From contig NZ_CP059399.1 in assembly GCF_013744875.1 (NCBI RefSeq), forward strand, positions 1,116,001 to 1,180,000: a stretch of DNA of 64,000 nt, written 5' to 3'. The notes under the pieces are model-generated. The model saw only the letters and a list, made by a program, of their open reading frames with translations, was not told the origin of the DNA and made no database searches. Shown piece by piece: positions 27,745-36,485 of this stretch. How positions within the stretch are numbered: the first letter of the stretch is position 1; every line of letters starts with the position of its first letter. The translations under genes were made by a program, and so were the position numbers. The DNA is from Nocardia huaxiensis. Its GTDB lineage: Bacteria; Actinomycetota; Actinomycetes; Mycobacteriales; Mycobacteriaceae.

Positions 27745-30570
27745 TCAGGGTTCGGGAGCGTCCATGGCCGCCAGGCGGTGTGCGATGCCCGCGCGGCTGG
27801 TGAGGCCGAGTTTGCGGAGGATTCGGGCGAGGTGATCTTCCACGGTGCGCGGGCTGAGGTAGAGCTGGGCGGCGATGTCCTTGTTGGTGAGGCCCTGGGC
27901 CGCCAGGTGCGCCACCTCTCGTTCCCGGGCGGTCAAAGTGGTTGCGCCGGTGACGGTTCGATGACCCGCCAGGCGGCGCTGGGCGGTGGTGGCGGTGTCG
28001 ATCAGGGTGTGTGCGCCGGCGGTGGCGAACGCCGATCGGGCGGCCGATATGTGTGCGGTCGCCGCGGTGAAATCGCCGCGCTGCCCCGCGATCCGGGCGG
28101 CCACCAGCAGGGTTCGCGCGCGGAAGACAGGCATGCCCGCCTGGGCGTAATCGTCCATCGCGGCATCAGCGGCGTGCTGTGCTCCGTCGAGATCGCCGCT
28201 TGCGCAGAGATATTCGGCGCGGGCGCGCGCGACCGCGGCGCGCTGGCCGGGGAGGCCGAGCTGTTCGGCGACGGTTGCCGCCTGTGCCAGGAGTGCGGCG
28301 GCGGGATCCAGGTCACCCCGCGCCGTCGCGGCCAGCGCGGCCATGGACAGCTCCGCGGCGCGCATCGGATGCACTCGTGGGGCGGACCCGGCAGGGGTTC
28401 CGTTCGCAGATAGCGGATTCGGTTCCGGACGCGGGGGATCGAGGCCGAGGCGGGCGGCTATCTCCAGGAGGGCGGCGTCGACCACGCCACGCCACCACCG
28501 CATGGCGGGGCGGGGCAGGGCATCGAGGGTGTGCCACCAGGCGAGCACCTCTTCGCGAGATGCCGTGTCCTCCAGGACCCGAAGCTTCGCCGCACCCGCC
28601 AGCGGAGCAACACCCGGATACCCGTACAGGCCGGCGGTTTCGGCGGCATCTTCGGCCGCCGCCAGCGCCTCCTCGTAGCGCCCCAGCTTGGCCAGCGAAT
28701 AGGCGTGCACCGCATACAGTTCCGGCAGGATAAAACTGCGTCCGCGGCTGCGCCCCACCCGGAGGGCGCGTTCGATATGGATCAGGCCGGTGCGCTGATC
28801 GTCGAGGAAATACGCCATCCAGCCCAGCGCCGCGACGGCCGGCAGGCCATCGACCAGCTGAGCATCGGTGAGCCGGGCGAATTCACGTTCTGCCACACGG
28901 TAATCCGCGGCGGCCGCCTTCAGATCCAGCCCATTGAGATGCCCCATGCTCCGCAGCGTCAGTGCGGCCGCACCGATAGCCGGATCACGGACCGCCCCCG
29001 ACTCGAACAACGAACGAATCCGCCCCGCCGCCTCGGCATCACGATTGTCCTGAAGTTCGAGCATGGCCAACTCCAGCCGAATCGGCCCGCTCGCCGTGCC
29101 ACCCAGCCGGGAGACGGCTTGTTCCAAAAGCTTCCGAGCACTGTCCACCCGACCGAGAATCCGCTCACAGCGCGCGAACCACAGCACCGCCTCGGTCCCT
29201 TCGGTATTCGCCGGTGCATCGACGAGAGGTGCTGCGGGGAGCAGTGGTTCGAGCGAATCCCGTGCTCGCTCCGCTGATCCCGACAGCAGCAGGGCCTGCC
29301 CCAACCGCAGCCGGGCTGAGAATCCGGCCGGGCCGCGGTACTGCGGCGCGGTGCGCAGGGCCGCTTCGATCCAGCGCGCGCTGACCGCTGGTGCGGTGCC
29401 GAGCGCCAGCTCCGCGGCCCGCACGAGTTCGGCGGCTGCCAGTTCGTCGCAGCCACCCAGGGCGTGTTCCAGATGACGGGCGCGCGTGAGCAGCGGTGCG
29501 TCGGCGGCCCGCAGCACCTGCGCGGCGCGTGTGTGCGCATCGGCTCGCCAGCCTTCCCCGGCGAGCCGGTAGGCGGCGGTGCGGATGAGCGGATGCCGGA
29601 AAGCCAGCGTCCCGCGCGTGACGGTGATCCACCCGCGCCGCGCCAGCTCATCAACCGCCCCGCTCAACTCCTCGCGCGTGACTTCGGCTGTGGCACAGAG
29701 CAACTCCATGTCCGAGGTCGCGCCGCAGACGGCAGCGGCCTGCGCGACCAGACGTTCCCGCTCCGGCAGCTGCGCGAGTTCGGCCCGTATGGTCCGGTCC
29801 AGTGCCGCATGACCTACCCGGTCCGGTTGCGCATGACTCTCCTGATCCGGCACGGCGTGATCCGTGCGATCCGCCGTCGCATGCTCGGCTCGACTCGCAG
29901 CCGGATCATCGGCCCGGACGACGGCGTCGAACTCCGCTGGGGTGAGGTCCGCCAGTAGTTGCAGATAGAGCGGATTCCCATGCGCCGCATCGACCAGCAC
30001 CTCCCGTCGGCCCGGGGGAATCCCGGGGAGCAGGGCGCTTGCCTCGGTGGGTGACAGCGGGGGAACGGCTATGTGCGCCACCGTCACTCCGGTCGCGCGC
30101 AGAGGGGAGCCGAGTGCGTCGGGGAACTGGCCCTCGCGATATGCCACCGCCACTCGCACCGACTCGGGCAACTGCCGCAGCAGTACTGCCAGTACCCGCA
30201 GCGATGCCGTGTCCGCCCAGTGCGCATCATCGATGATCAGGACGGTCGGTACGGCCTCTAGCCGCTGCCGCAGCCAGCGGGCCGATTCCCGGATGCCGGA
30301 GCCGGCCGAGACCGCCTCGGAGTTTTCCGCGTCGAGCCGGTCGGCAATGTCCATGAGCAGGAAGTGCGGACTGGACTGCTCGAATTCGGTGGCGGCCACC
30401 ACGACTGTGCGCAGGCCGCGAGCCTGGGCCCGGCTCGCGAATTCGCGCAGCAGCCGGGACTTTCCGATTCCAGCCGGGCCCTCCACCAGGTACACGCCCG
30501 GACCGCCGGCGGCCCGGGCCGCCGCGTCGAGGGTGGCGAGTTCGCGCCTGCGGCCGACGAACGGGTCGAT
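27745..30570 (-). CDS. Large ATP-binding LuxR-family (LAL/MalT-like) regulator; apparently no standard start codon
   Basis: About 941 residues. N-terminal DPFVGRRRELATLDAAA, P-loop VEGPAGIGKSRLL, VLIIDDAHWADTASL, a long helical-repeat middle and a C-terminal LuxR helix-turn-helix (LTAREREVAHLAAQGLTNKD, LSPRTVEDHLARIL). LAL proteins are signal- and ATP-dependent activators. The first GTG in frame (30495) would cut off the conserved FVGR lead-in, just before the P-loop. Reading further up the same frame reaches a TAG with no ATG/GTG/TTG between. A strong Shine-Dalgarno (GGAGAGGAG, complement of 30577-30585) sits 6 nt before an ATC at 30570. Either ATC is used, or the sequence differs from the true ATG by one base, or the gene is damaged. 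Confidence 0.8.
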   Translation of the reverse strand: MDPFVGRRRELATLDAAARAAGGPGVYLVEGPAGIGKSRLLREFASRAQARGLRTVVVAATEFEQSSPHFLLMDIADRLDAENSEAVSAGSGIRESARWLRQRLEAVPTVLIIDDAHWADTASLRVLAVLLRQLPESVRVAVAYREGQFPDALGSPLRATGVTVAHIAVPPLSPTEASALLPGIPPGRREVLVDAAHGNPLYLQLLADLTPAEFDAVVRADDPAASRAEHATADRTDHAVPDQESHAQPDRVGHAALDRTIRAELAQLPERERLVAQAAAVCGATSDMELLCATAEVTREELSGAVDELARRGWITVTRGTLAFRHPLIRTAAYRLAGEGWRADAHTRAAQVLRAADAPLLTRARHLEHALGGCDELAAAELVRAAELALGTAPAVSARWIEAALRTAPQYRGPAGFSARLRLGQALLLSGSAERARDSLEPLLPAAPLVDAPANTEGTEAVLWFARCERILGRVDSARKLLEQAVSRLGGTASGPIRLELAMLELQDNRDAEAAGRIRSLFESGAVRDPAIGAAALTLRSMGHLNGLDLKAAAADYRVAEREFARLTDAQLVDGLPAVAALGWMAYFLDDQRTGLIHIERALRVGRSRGRSFILPELYAVHAYSLAKLGRYEEALAAAEDAAETAGLYGYPGVAPLAGAAKLRVLEDTASREEVLAWWHTLDALPRPAMRWWRGVVDAALLEIAARLGLDPPRPEPNPLSANGTPAGSAPRVHPMRAAELSMAALAATARGDLDPAAALLAQAATVAEQLGLPGQRAAVARARAEYLCASGDLDGAQHAADAAMDDYAQAGMPVFRARTLLVAARIAGQRGDFTAATAHISAARSAFATAGAHTLIDTATTAQRRLAGHRTVTGATTLTAREREVAHLAAQGLTNKDIAAQLYLSPRTVEDHLARILRKLGLTSRAGIAHRLAAMDAPEP

Positions 30571-30729
30571 CGCGCACTCCTCTCCGGTGAACTGCCCCTC
30601 TGGCGGAGCCTAGCCCGCTGCCGGATTCATCCGGGTTCCGGCCCGATCCCGTGTTTCCACGGATGCTCCCCGCGACCCCGACCGGGTTGGGTGGTCCGCG
30701 TTCGATCAGACGGTGAATGGGAGAGGTAC

Positions 30730-31281
30730 GTGTCCTTGGTACGGATGGATTCGACGGCTACACGGCGATCGCGGCGGCTGCTGCCGGTCGCGGCGGTGCT
30801 GGCCGCGCTGGCGCTGACCGGTTGTTCGGCCCTGCAGAAGGGCGCCGACGCCGTCCAGGACGTCGGCAAGTCCGACACCGCCCGCTCGAAGGTCGGTGAC
30901 TGCATCAATGTGCTCAAGGGCTCGATGTTCGACTCCGAGACCGAGCCGGTCGACTGCGCCTCCCCGAAGGCCGTCTACAAGGTGGCGCAGGTGCACAACA
31001 CCAAGACCGAATGCGCCTCCGACTACACCTCCTACGAGGAAACCCTGAACGGCGCGACCCGCTCCTTCCTCTGCCTGGCCCCGAACTTCCAGGAGGGCGC
31101 CTGCTACCACGAGAGCATGCTCACCGGCTACCAGTTCGCCGAATGCGCCTCCACCGAAGCGAGTTTCCAGGTGCTGTCCCGCATCGACGGCCAGTCGGAC
31201 GAAAACCTGTGCGGCGCGGACACCGACAGCGTCATCATCCTGTCCGATCCGCGGGTCACGTTCTGCCTCCAGAACGTCTGA
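30730..31281 (+). CDS. Secreted lipoprotein, Cys-rich, unknown function
   Basis: 183 residues. A basic start then LLPVAAVLAALALTGC is a lipoprotein signal with lipobox LTGC. The mature part holds many cysteines (GDCINVL, PVDCASP, TECAS, FLCLAP, GACYHE, AECAS, NLCGA, FCLQNV), suggesting several disulphides in an exported domain. GTG 30730 is taken as the start because GGGAGAGG precedes it; ATG 30745 is the alternative. I do not recognise the family beyond resembling mycobacterial LppU-like lipoproteins. Confidence 0.75.
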   Translation: MSLVRMDSTATRRSRRLLPVAAVLAALALTGCSALQKGADAVQDVGKSDTARSKVGDCINVLKGSMFDSETEPVDCASPKAVYKVAQVHNTKTECASDYTSYEETLNGATRSFLCLAPNFQEGACYHESMLTGYQFAECASTEASFQVLSRIDGQSDENLCGADTDSVIILSDPRVTFCLQNV

Positions 31282-31301
31282 ACGCCTTGATGTCACACCC
31301 G

Positions 31302-31334
31302 GGCGGGCTACGTCGTCACCTCGACGAAGCCGCC
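31302..31334 (+). terminator. Probable hairpin terminator after the lipoprotein
   Basis: GGCGGGCTACGTCG (31302-31315) pairs with CGACGAAGCCGCC (31322-31334) with one bulge and one mismatch and a 6-nt loop, 20 nt past the stop. Confidence 0.5.
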
Positions 31335-31425
31335 TGAGACGAGCAACGCCCCAGATTCCGGCTCCAGGCCAGACGTCCACGGACGACTGGTATCGCATTC
31401 TCCCGCAAAGAAATTGGAGTCAGTC

Positions 31426-31773
31426 ATGTCGATCGCCCATGTCATCGTCACCGTCCTCGCTGCCGCCTGGGTCGGTTTCTCGGCCGTCTCGCTCTACCGC
31501 CGCGCCGCTTTCGTCGTGGACCCGCTGAAGCAGTACTCGGTCCCCGAGTCGTGGTGGACCCCGCTGGCCCTGGCCAAAGGCGCGGGCGCGCTCGGGCTGA
31601 TCGCCGGCCTGTTCATCCCCTACATGGGTGTGGCCGCCGCCATCGGTCTCATCCTCTACTTCGCCGGCGCGCTGATCACGGTCCTGCGCGCCCGCGTCTA
31701 CGCCAGCCTGCCCTTCCCCCTGCTCTACCTGATCCCGGTGGCGGCGGCCATGGGTCTCGGCTTCGCCGCCTGA
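31426..31773 (+). CDS. DoxX-like integral membrane protein
   Basis: 115 residues and four hydrophobic segments (VIVTVLAAAWVGFSAVSLY, LALAKGAGALGLIAGLF, MGVAAAIGLILYFAGALI, PLLYLIPVAAAMGLGF). The K-GAGALGLIAGLF segment is the DoxX/DoxX-2 hallmark. These proteins are poorly understood; some associate with redox stress. ATG 31426 has TTGGAG 7 nt upstream. It is convergent with the TetR gene across 12 bp. Confidence 0.8.
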   Translation: MSIAHVIVTVLAAAWVGFSAVSLYRRAAFVVDPLKQYSVPESWWTPLALAKGAGALGLIAGLFIPYMGVAAAIGLILYFAGALITVLRARVYASLPFPLLYLIPVAAAMGLGFAA

Positions 31774-31785
31774 CCCGGTAGCCGG

Positions 31786-32457
31786 TCACCGCGGGTCGAG
31801 TGCGGTCGCCAGGGACTCGAGTTCATCGTCGTAGAGGGCCGCCGGGTCGGCGATCTGGGGGCCCAGGACGCCGTCGATCTCGAGGGTCACCAGGCCGTGC
31901 ATGCGGCCCCAGATGCGCAGTCCCAGAGCGAGAGTCGCAGGGGTGAGCCCGGGAAAACGATCCCGGGCGATCGCTACGAAGGACTCGTTCATGTCGGCCC
32001 AGGTGTAGTCGCGGACAGGCCCGGACTGCGCGCTCTGGGCAGCCAATCCGACTATGCCCAAACATAATTCGTAATCGGCCTGGTCGGTGGTGTGCTGGCC
32101 GGCGCGGCTGAAGACGAGCCGGAACTCGTGGGGGTGTTTCAGCGCCCATTCGCGATACGCCCGGCCATGGGAAATGACCTGTCCGGCAGGGGTGTTCGCG
32201 GCGGCGCGGGCCTGCTCCAGGGTGCGCGCCAGCTCCCCGCGGATATCGACGGCCAGCGCCGCCAGCAGCGCTTCCCGGGTCGCGAAGTAGCTGTAGGCGT
32301 TTCCCGAAGCCATGCCCAGCTCGCGGGCGATGGCCCGCAATGACACCGCTTCGACGCCCTCCTCGGCCAGGGTCGCGCGGGCGATGGATTTCATCTCCGC
32401 GATGGTCTCGGCACGGCGGAGTTCGCGGCGGGTGGCGGGCGGCATGTGCTCGAGCAT
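31786..32457 (-). CDS. TetR/AcrR-family regulator
   Basis: 223 residues. Helix-turn-helix in IAEMKSIARATLAEEGVEAV / SLRAIARELGMASGNAYSYF, with a C-terminal WHG-type ligand domain (AYREWALKHPHEFRLVFSR). ATG 32457 is preferred (AGGG about 7 nt upstream); ATG 32445 is also possible. It is divergent from the gene at 32543 with a clear 15-bp palindrome between them, so it likely represses that gene and itself. Confidence 0.88.
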   Translation of the reverse strand: MLEHMPPATRRELRRAETIAEMKSIARATLAEEGVEAVSLRAIARELGMASGNAYSYFATREALLAALAVDIRGELARTLEQARAAANTPAGQVISHGRAYREWALKHPHEFRLVFSRAGQHTTDQADYELCLGIVGLAAQSAQSGPVRDYTWADMNESFVAIARDRFPGLTPATLALGLRIWGRMHGLVTLEIDGVLGPQIADPAALYDDELESLATALDPR

Positions 32458-32489
32458 ACAGCGCCCTGTTATTGATCGCTGTTTGAAAG

Positions 32490-32504
32490 TTGAGCGGTGC
32501 TCAA
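32490..32504. promoter_or_regulatory. TetR-type operator TTGAGC-GGT-GCTCAA
   Basis: A perfect 6-bp dyad with a 3-bp centre midway between the divergent TetR gene (start 32457) and the gene at 32543. TGAGC/GCTCA half-sites are common for actinobacterial TetR proteins. Confidence 0.7.
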
Positions 32505-32542
32505 TTACTGTTCGGGTGTCACTCGAATTGAAGGAGCTCACC

Positions 32543-33343
32543 GTGGACATTCGCGGATACGAAGTCGGTCCCATTGCCGCCGAAGCGGCTTTCACCTCGG
32601 ATTTCGCTGTCGCGGCGGAGGTATCGATGCCCGATCTGGTGAACTATCAGGAGGTCGAGCGCCGCGTCATGGATGAGCGTCCGGGCATGCTCATGAAGTA
32701 CATGCCCGCGGGCTACAGCCCCGTCACCGGCGAGGTGCTGACCGGCGGGCGCTACCTCTTCGACACCTGGGACAGCGTGCGGGAGTACCGCCGCTTCACC
32801 ACCGAGGAGCTGGAGTTCGAACCCGGCGTGAAGTTCTGGGACCGGCCCTTCTTCCTGGGCGTCGACCGGCACATCTGGCGCGTCGCCGGAGCCCACAACT
32901 TCACCCCGCTGACCGAGCACGCGGTCGACCGCTTCGAGCGCTACACCTACACCGGCGGCGACCCCCGCCCCGAGCTCGAGCGTGCCTGGCCCGCCATGCG
33001 TGACGCCGCCGAAGAATCCGGCCTGGGCGGCGCATGGCTGCTCTACCAGCCCGAAGAGAACCAGATCGCCATCCACACCATTGCCGGGCGCGTCACCTCC
33101 GGCGAGCCCGAGACCGCCGCCGAAGCCTCCCTGGCCGCCATCGCCGGCAAGCCTCCCCTCGGCGCGCACCTACCGGCCGCCCTGCGTGCCGAGAAGATCT
33201 TCGACCGCAGCGAAATGATTGTGTCCCTGTGGCTTCCGCGATCCCGCCGGGCCGGCGGCCGCCCCACCGCCAACCCCATGACCCCACCCCTCCCGGCCTG
33301 GACCGTTGCCCCGCAACAGGTCTCGGAGACCGCCTCGGTCTGA
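32543..33343 (+). CDS. Protein of unknown function controlled by the divergent TetR
   Basis: 266 residues from GTG 32543 (AAGGAG 6 nt upstream). It is not confidently recognised. Visible features: MPDLVNYQEVERRVMDERPG, GRYLFDTWDSVREYRRFT, LGVDRHIWRVAGAHNFTPL, and a Pro-rich C-terminal tail. The alternating strands with a DTWDS-Y-RF pattern recall dimeric alpha-beta barrel (monooxygenase/EthD-like) domains, possibly two in tandem, but this is only a resemblance. No signal peptide or membrane segment. Its position opposite the TetR gene suggests an inducible detoxifying or catabolic role. Confidence 0.7.
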   Translation: MDIRGYEVGPIAAEAAFTSDFAVAAEVSMPDLVNYQEVERRVMDERPGMLMKYMPAGYSPVTGEVLTGGRYLFDTWDSVREYRRFTTEELEFEPGVKFWDRPFFLGVDRHIWRVAGAHNFTPLTEHAVDRFERYTYTGGDPRPELERAWPAMRDAAEESGLGGAWLLYQPEENQIAIHTIAGRVTSGEPETAAEASLAAIAGKPPLGAHLPAALRAEKIFDRSEMIVSLWLPRSRRAGGRPTANPMTPPLPAWTVAPQQVSETASV

Positions 33344-33462
33344 ACGGCGCGATTCCTTACCGAACTGTGAACTGATCGCCCCGCCCGCCGTGTCGGTTCG
33401 CCCGCGCACCTCCTCGCGCACAATCGTGGATCTCGTTCGAGAATCGATGCGAGGAGACACGT

Positions 33463-34527
33463 ATGGGTGGGGAGAGCATTCCGCTGCGACCGAACCGGCG
33501 CACCGTGCTGGGCGCGGCGCTGGCCGCCGGGGCGGGAGCGATGAGCGTCGGGGGATTCCTGTTCGCCGCGAACGCGATCGGGCCCGCGCGGCTGACCGCC
33601 CGCCGCATTGTCGACGGCCTGCAGGCGGCCAATGGATTCGTGCCCGGCTACCGGCGCAACCACGCCAAGGGTCTTGCGGTGGCGGGGCGCTTCGACAGCA
33701 CCGGCGCGGGCGCGGAACTGTCGTCCGCCACGGTGTTCCGGCCGGGAAGCCATCCGTTCAGCGGTCGATTCTCCCTCGCCGGAGGCAAGCCGTTCGCGCC
33801 CGACACTCCCGCGGCCCGGCGCGGATTCGGTCTGCGCATCGACTCGGCGGGCGAGGAGTGGCGTCTGGCGCTGCTGAATATCCCGGTCTTCACCGATGCC
33901 TCCGCCCGGGACTTCCACGATCGCACCGCCGCCTACGCCCCCGACCCGTCGACCGGCAAACCGGACCCGGCCCGGGTGCGCGACTACCTGGCCGCACACC
34001 CGAAAACCGCTGCGGCCCTGTGGATCATCGAACAGAACCCACCCACCGCGAGCTTCGCCACCTCGACCTTCCACGGCCTCAACGCCTTCGAATGCGTGGA
34101 CGCACATGGCCGCAGAACGCCGGTGCGCTGGCGGCTGGAACCCGAAACCACCGAAGCGACAGTCACTTCCGGCGACGATCAACTCTTCACGAGCCTGGCC
34201 CGCGACATCCGCCGCGCACCGGTGCGCTGGAAACTGCTTGCCGTGGTGGGCATCCGGGGCGTCGACCCGACCGACGACCCGACCATCGCCTGGCCCGCCG
34301 AGCGCCGCCGCATAGACCTGGGCACCCTCGTGGTAACCGATGTCGCCACCGAAACCGCCGCCAACGTACGGGACGTGAACTTCGACCCGCTGGTCCTGCC
34401 GACCGGCCTGGCCGCCTCCGATGACCCGGTGCTGCAAGCCCGTTCGGCCGCCTACGCCGAATCCTTCCGCCGCCGCGCCGGCGAGACGGCCGCCCGCCAG
34501 CCCCTGCGCGTGGAGGAATCGGCATGA
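33463..34527 (+). CDS. Catalase-family peroxidase (SrpA-like) with twin-Arg-like signal
   Basis: 354 residues. NRRTVLGAALAAGAGAM at 11-27 looks like a Tat-type signal or anchor, so the enzyme would be exported. The catalase core is short: distal His in RNHAKGLAVAGRF (His 67), LLNIPVFTDASARDFHD, and the proximal haem Tyr in RSAAYAESF (Tyr 331). At this length it belongs to the catalase-related peroxidases rather than the ~480-residue catalases. The stop overlaps the cytochrome b561 gene by 4 nt, so it probably receives electrons from or works with that membrane haem protein. Confidence 0.88.
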   Translation: MGGESIPLRPNRRTVLGAALAAGAGAMSVGGFLFAANAIGPARLTARRIVDGLQAANGFVPGYRRNHAKGLAVAGRFDSTGAGAELSSATVFRPGSHPFSGRFSLAGGKPFAPDTPAARRGFGLRIDSAGEEWRLALLNIPVFTDASARDFHDRTAAYAPDPSTGKPDPARVRDYLAAHPKTAAALWIIEQNPPTASFATSTFHGLNAFECVDAHGRRTPVRWRLEPETTEATVTSGDDQLFTSLARDIRRAPVRWKLLAVVGIRGVDPTDDPTIAWPAERRRIDLGTLVVTDVATETAANVRDVNFDPLVLPTGLAASDDPVLQARSAAYAESFRRRAGETAARQPLRVEESA

Positions 34528-35144
34528 GCGAGTACATCGACGAATCCACCTACCCCGAACCGCTTCTCACCGAAGCGCCCCCGGGACAACCGGTACCCCA
34601 GGATGATCCGCCGGATCCGACCTACAACCTCGTGGCCCGAGTACTGCACTGGCTGATGGCAGTCCTGATCGTCGCCATGCTGTTCCTGGGCGCCGCCCTG
34701 ATCGGCACGATCGGCAATTACGGTGTCCTGCTGAGCATCCACCGCACCGTCGGCCTCACCATCCTGGTTCTGGCCCTGATCCGCATCGCCAACCGACTAC
34801 TCCGCCGCGCTCCCGCCCCACCCGCCGCCCTGCCCCGCCTCGAACGCATGGCCGCCACAGCCTCGGAACTCACGCTCTACGTGCTGTTCATCCTCCAGCC
34901 CCTGCTCGGCTGGGCACTGGTCTCCGCCTCGGGCATCCCGGTCCGAATCCTCAACGGCCTGCAACTCCCCGCCATCGCCCCCGAAAACGCCCGCCTCTAC
35001 GCCGGATTACACCTGGCCCACACGTGGCTGGCCTACCTGCTACTGGCCCTCTTCACCGCCCACATGTGCGCCGTGCTCTGGCACGCCACAGCCCTGCGCG
35101 ACGGACTGCTACGCCGAATGCTGTGGCCCCGCCGGCCCCGCTGA
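34524..35144 (+). CDS. Cytochrome b561-type membrane protein
   Basis: 206 residues. Four hydrophobic helices with haem-ligand histidines in VARVLHWLMAVLIVAML, LLSIHRTVGLTILVLALIR, AGLHLAHTWLAYLLLALF and TAHMCAVLWH. It is a bacterial CybB-like b561 and is coupled (ATGA) to the catalase-like peroxidase. Together they resemble the peroxidase/b561 pairs found in other bacteria. Confidence 0.9.
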   Translation: MSEYIDESTYPEPLLTEAPPGQPVPQDDPPDPTYNLVARVLHWLMAVLIVAMLFLGAALIGTIGNYGVLLSIHRTVGLTILVLALIRIANRLLRRAPAPPAALPRLERMAATASELTLYVLFILQPLLGWALVSASGIPVRILNGLQLPAIAPENARLYAGLHLAHTWLAYLLLALFTAHMCAVLWHATALRDGLLRRMLWPRRPR

Positions 35145-35372
35145 CGGATCGGACCATCCGGCGTGCGGCTCCCAGAACCGAGGTCTTTCTCCAGGTCATG
35201 GTGTCAGGCGTGCTCGGCCTCCTGAGTGCCTTCCATTCGGACGGTTTGACGTCTGCGGTCCGCATCGCGGCGGATTCTGTCCGCTGGTCACCGGCCTGTT
35301 CGGCCGTAGGTTTCAAGCAGCGGCGCGAGGACTCGGAAAAATTCTTCGCGATCCGGGAATGCCTGCGCGCTG

Positions 35373-35404
35373 TCTAACCTTCTATGTATCGATGATCGGT
35401 TAGA
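35373..35404. promoter_or_regulatory. Inverted repeat TCTAACC ... GGTTAGA
   Basis: Seven-base perfect arms separated by 18 bp, 45 bp upstream of the AhpD-like start. The surrounding 300 bp (35145-35448) show no gene. Probably an operator, but no regulator is adjacent. Confidence 0.4.
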
Positions 35405-35448
35405 ACGACCGACCGTGGAACACGCTCTACCAGAACAGGATCCGACTC

Positions 35449-35994
35449 ATGTCTCGTCTGCCCCTGATCCAGCCCGACACCGCCACCGGCAAGGCCGCCG
35501 ACCTGCTCGCCGGTGTACAGAAGGCGCTCGGTGTCACCCCGAACATGACCAAGGCCATGGTCAACAGCCCCGCCGTGCTCGAGGCGTACCTGGGCTTCTC
35601 CGGCGCGCTCGGCGGCGGCGCGCTCTCGGCGCCGATCCGGGAGCGGATCGCGCTGCTGGTCGCCGAGGAAAACGGTTGTGACTACTGCCTGTCCGCGCAC
35701 TCCTATATCGGCGCCAACATCGCCAAGCTGAGCGCCGACGAGATCCAGGCCGGCCGCCACGGCGAATCCGCCGACGCCAAGGCCGCCGCGGTACTGACCT
35801 TCGCGACGGCGGTCGTCCGCACTCGCGGTGGCGTCGAGGAATCCGACATCAAGACCGCCCAGGCGGCGGGCCTGACCGACGGCGAGATCACCGAAGTCAT
35901 CGCCAACGTCGCCCTGAACGTGTTCACCAACTACCTGAACAAGGCCGTAGACACCGACATCGACTGGCCGCTCGTGCGCCACCACGAGCACTGA
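35449..35994 (+). CDS. Carboxymuconolactone decarboxylase / AhpD-like peroxidase-family protein
   Basis: 181 residues. IRERIALLVAEENGCDYCLSAH contains the CxxC (Cys 77, Cys 80) and following His of the AhpD-like active site, which reduces peroxides or partner thiols. FTNYLNKAVDTDIDWP is the usual ending of this subgroup. Start ATG 35449. Alone on the plus strand, followed by a strong terminator. It lies near the catalase-like pair, consistent with an oxidative-stress neighbourhood. Confidence 0.88.
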   Translation: MSRLPLIQPDTATGKAADLLAGVQKALGVTPNMTKAMVNSPAVLEAYLGFSGALGGGALSAPIRERIALLVAEENGCDYCLSAHSYIGANIAKLSADEIQAGRHGESADAKAAAVLTFATAVVRTRGGVEESDIKTAQAAGLTDGEITEVIANVALNVFTNYLNKAVDTDIDWPLVRHHEH

Positions 35995-36012
35995 CCATGC
36001 GCCCCGCGAACG

Positions 36013-36050
36013 GCCCGGCCCTCACCTCTCGGGGTGGGGGCCGGGCCGCG
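36013..36050 (+). terminator. Intrinsic terminator after the AhpD-like gene
   Basis: An 11-bp GC-only stem (CGGCCCGGCCC with GGGCCGGGCCG) around a 16-nt loop that pairs further, 18 nt past the stop. Confidence 0.75.
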
Positions 36051-36143
36051 TCGCGCGACAGCGAGGAGCCATCGCGGGCTTCCTCACGAATTTCTTTGTG
36101 CCCGTAGCGATCACACCACCCGGCAAGTACTCGGAAACATTGC

Positions 36144-36262
36144 CTGACCTGGGCGAATGACTCCCCTGAAGTGCCCTCGGCAGGGCCCGATAAGAATGGG
36201 AACAGTACCGACCAGCATCTTCTTTTGGGGCAACTGGTCATCGAAGCCGATTTCGCCCTGAG
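36144..36262. repeat. Dispersed repeat, copy C
   Basis: About 119 bp closely matching 41077-41196 (shared stretches such as CTGACCTGGGCGAATGA, ACCGACCAGCATCTTCTT and GGTCATCGAAGCCGATTTCG). Its start also matches 54251-54292 next to tRNA-Arg. The 490-bp region 35995-36485 around it has no convincing gene. Confidence 0.75.
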
Positions 36263-36485
36263 TAGCGGCGGGCATTAGATCTCGAACTCCGCGTCCGGAT
36301 GCCCGTGTAGACGGCTTTCGCGAGTATCTCGGACTTGGGTCCGCATCACCTTGTATCGGTGCGAGCCCCGCGCCGACGCCGATGCCCTGTTCGCGCAAGT
36401 GGGGCCGTGTTGCTGACCCGGACCCTCTTATCGACATCCTGTAGCTGATATTTGGCGATTGCAGGGTGCCCGTCCGCGCCGTCGT

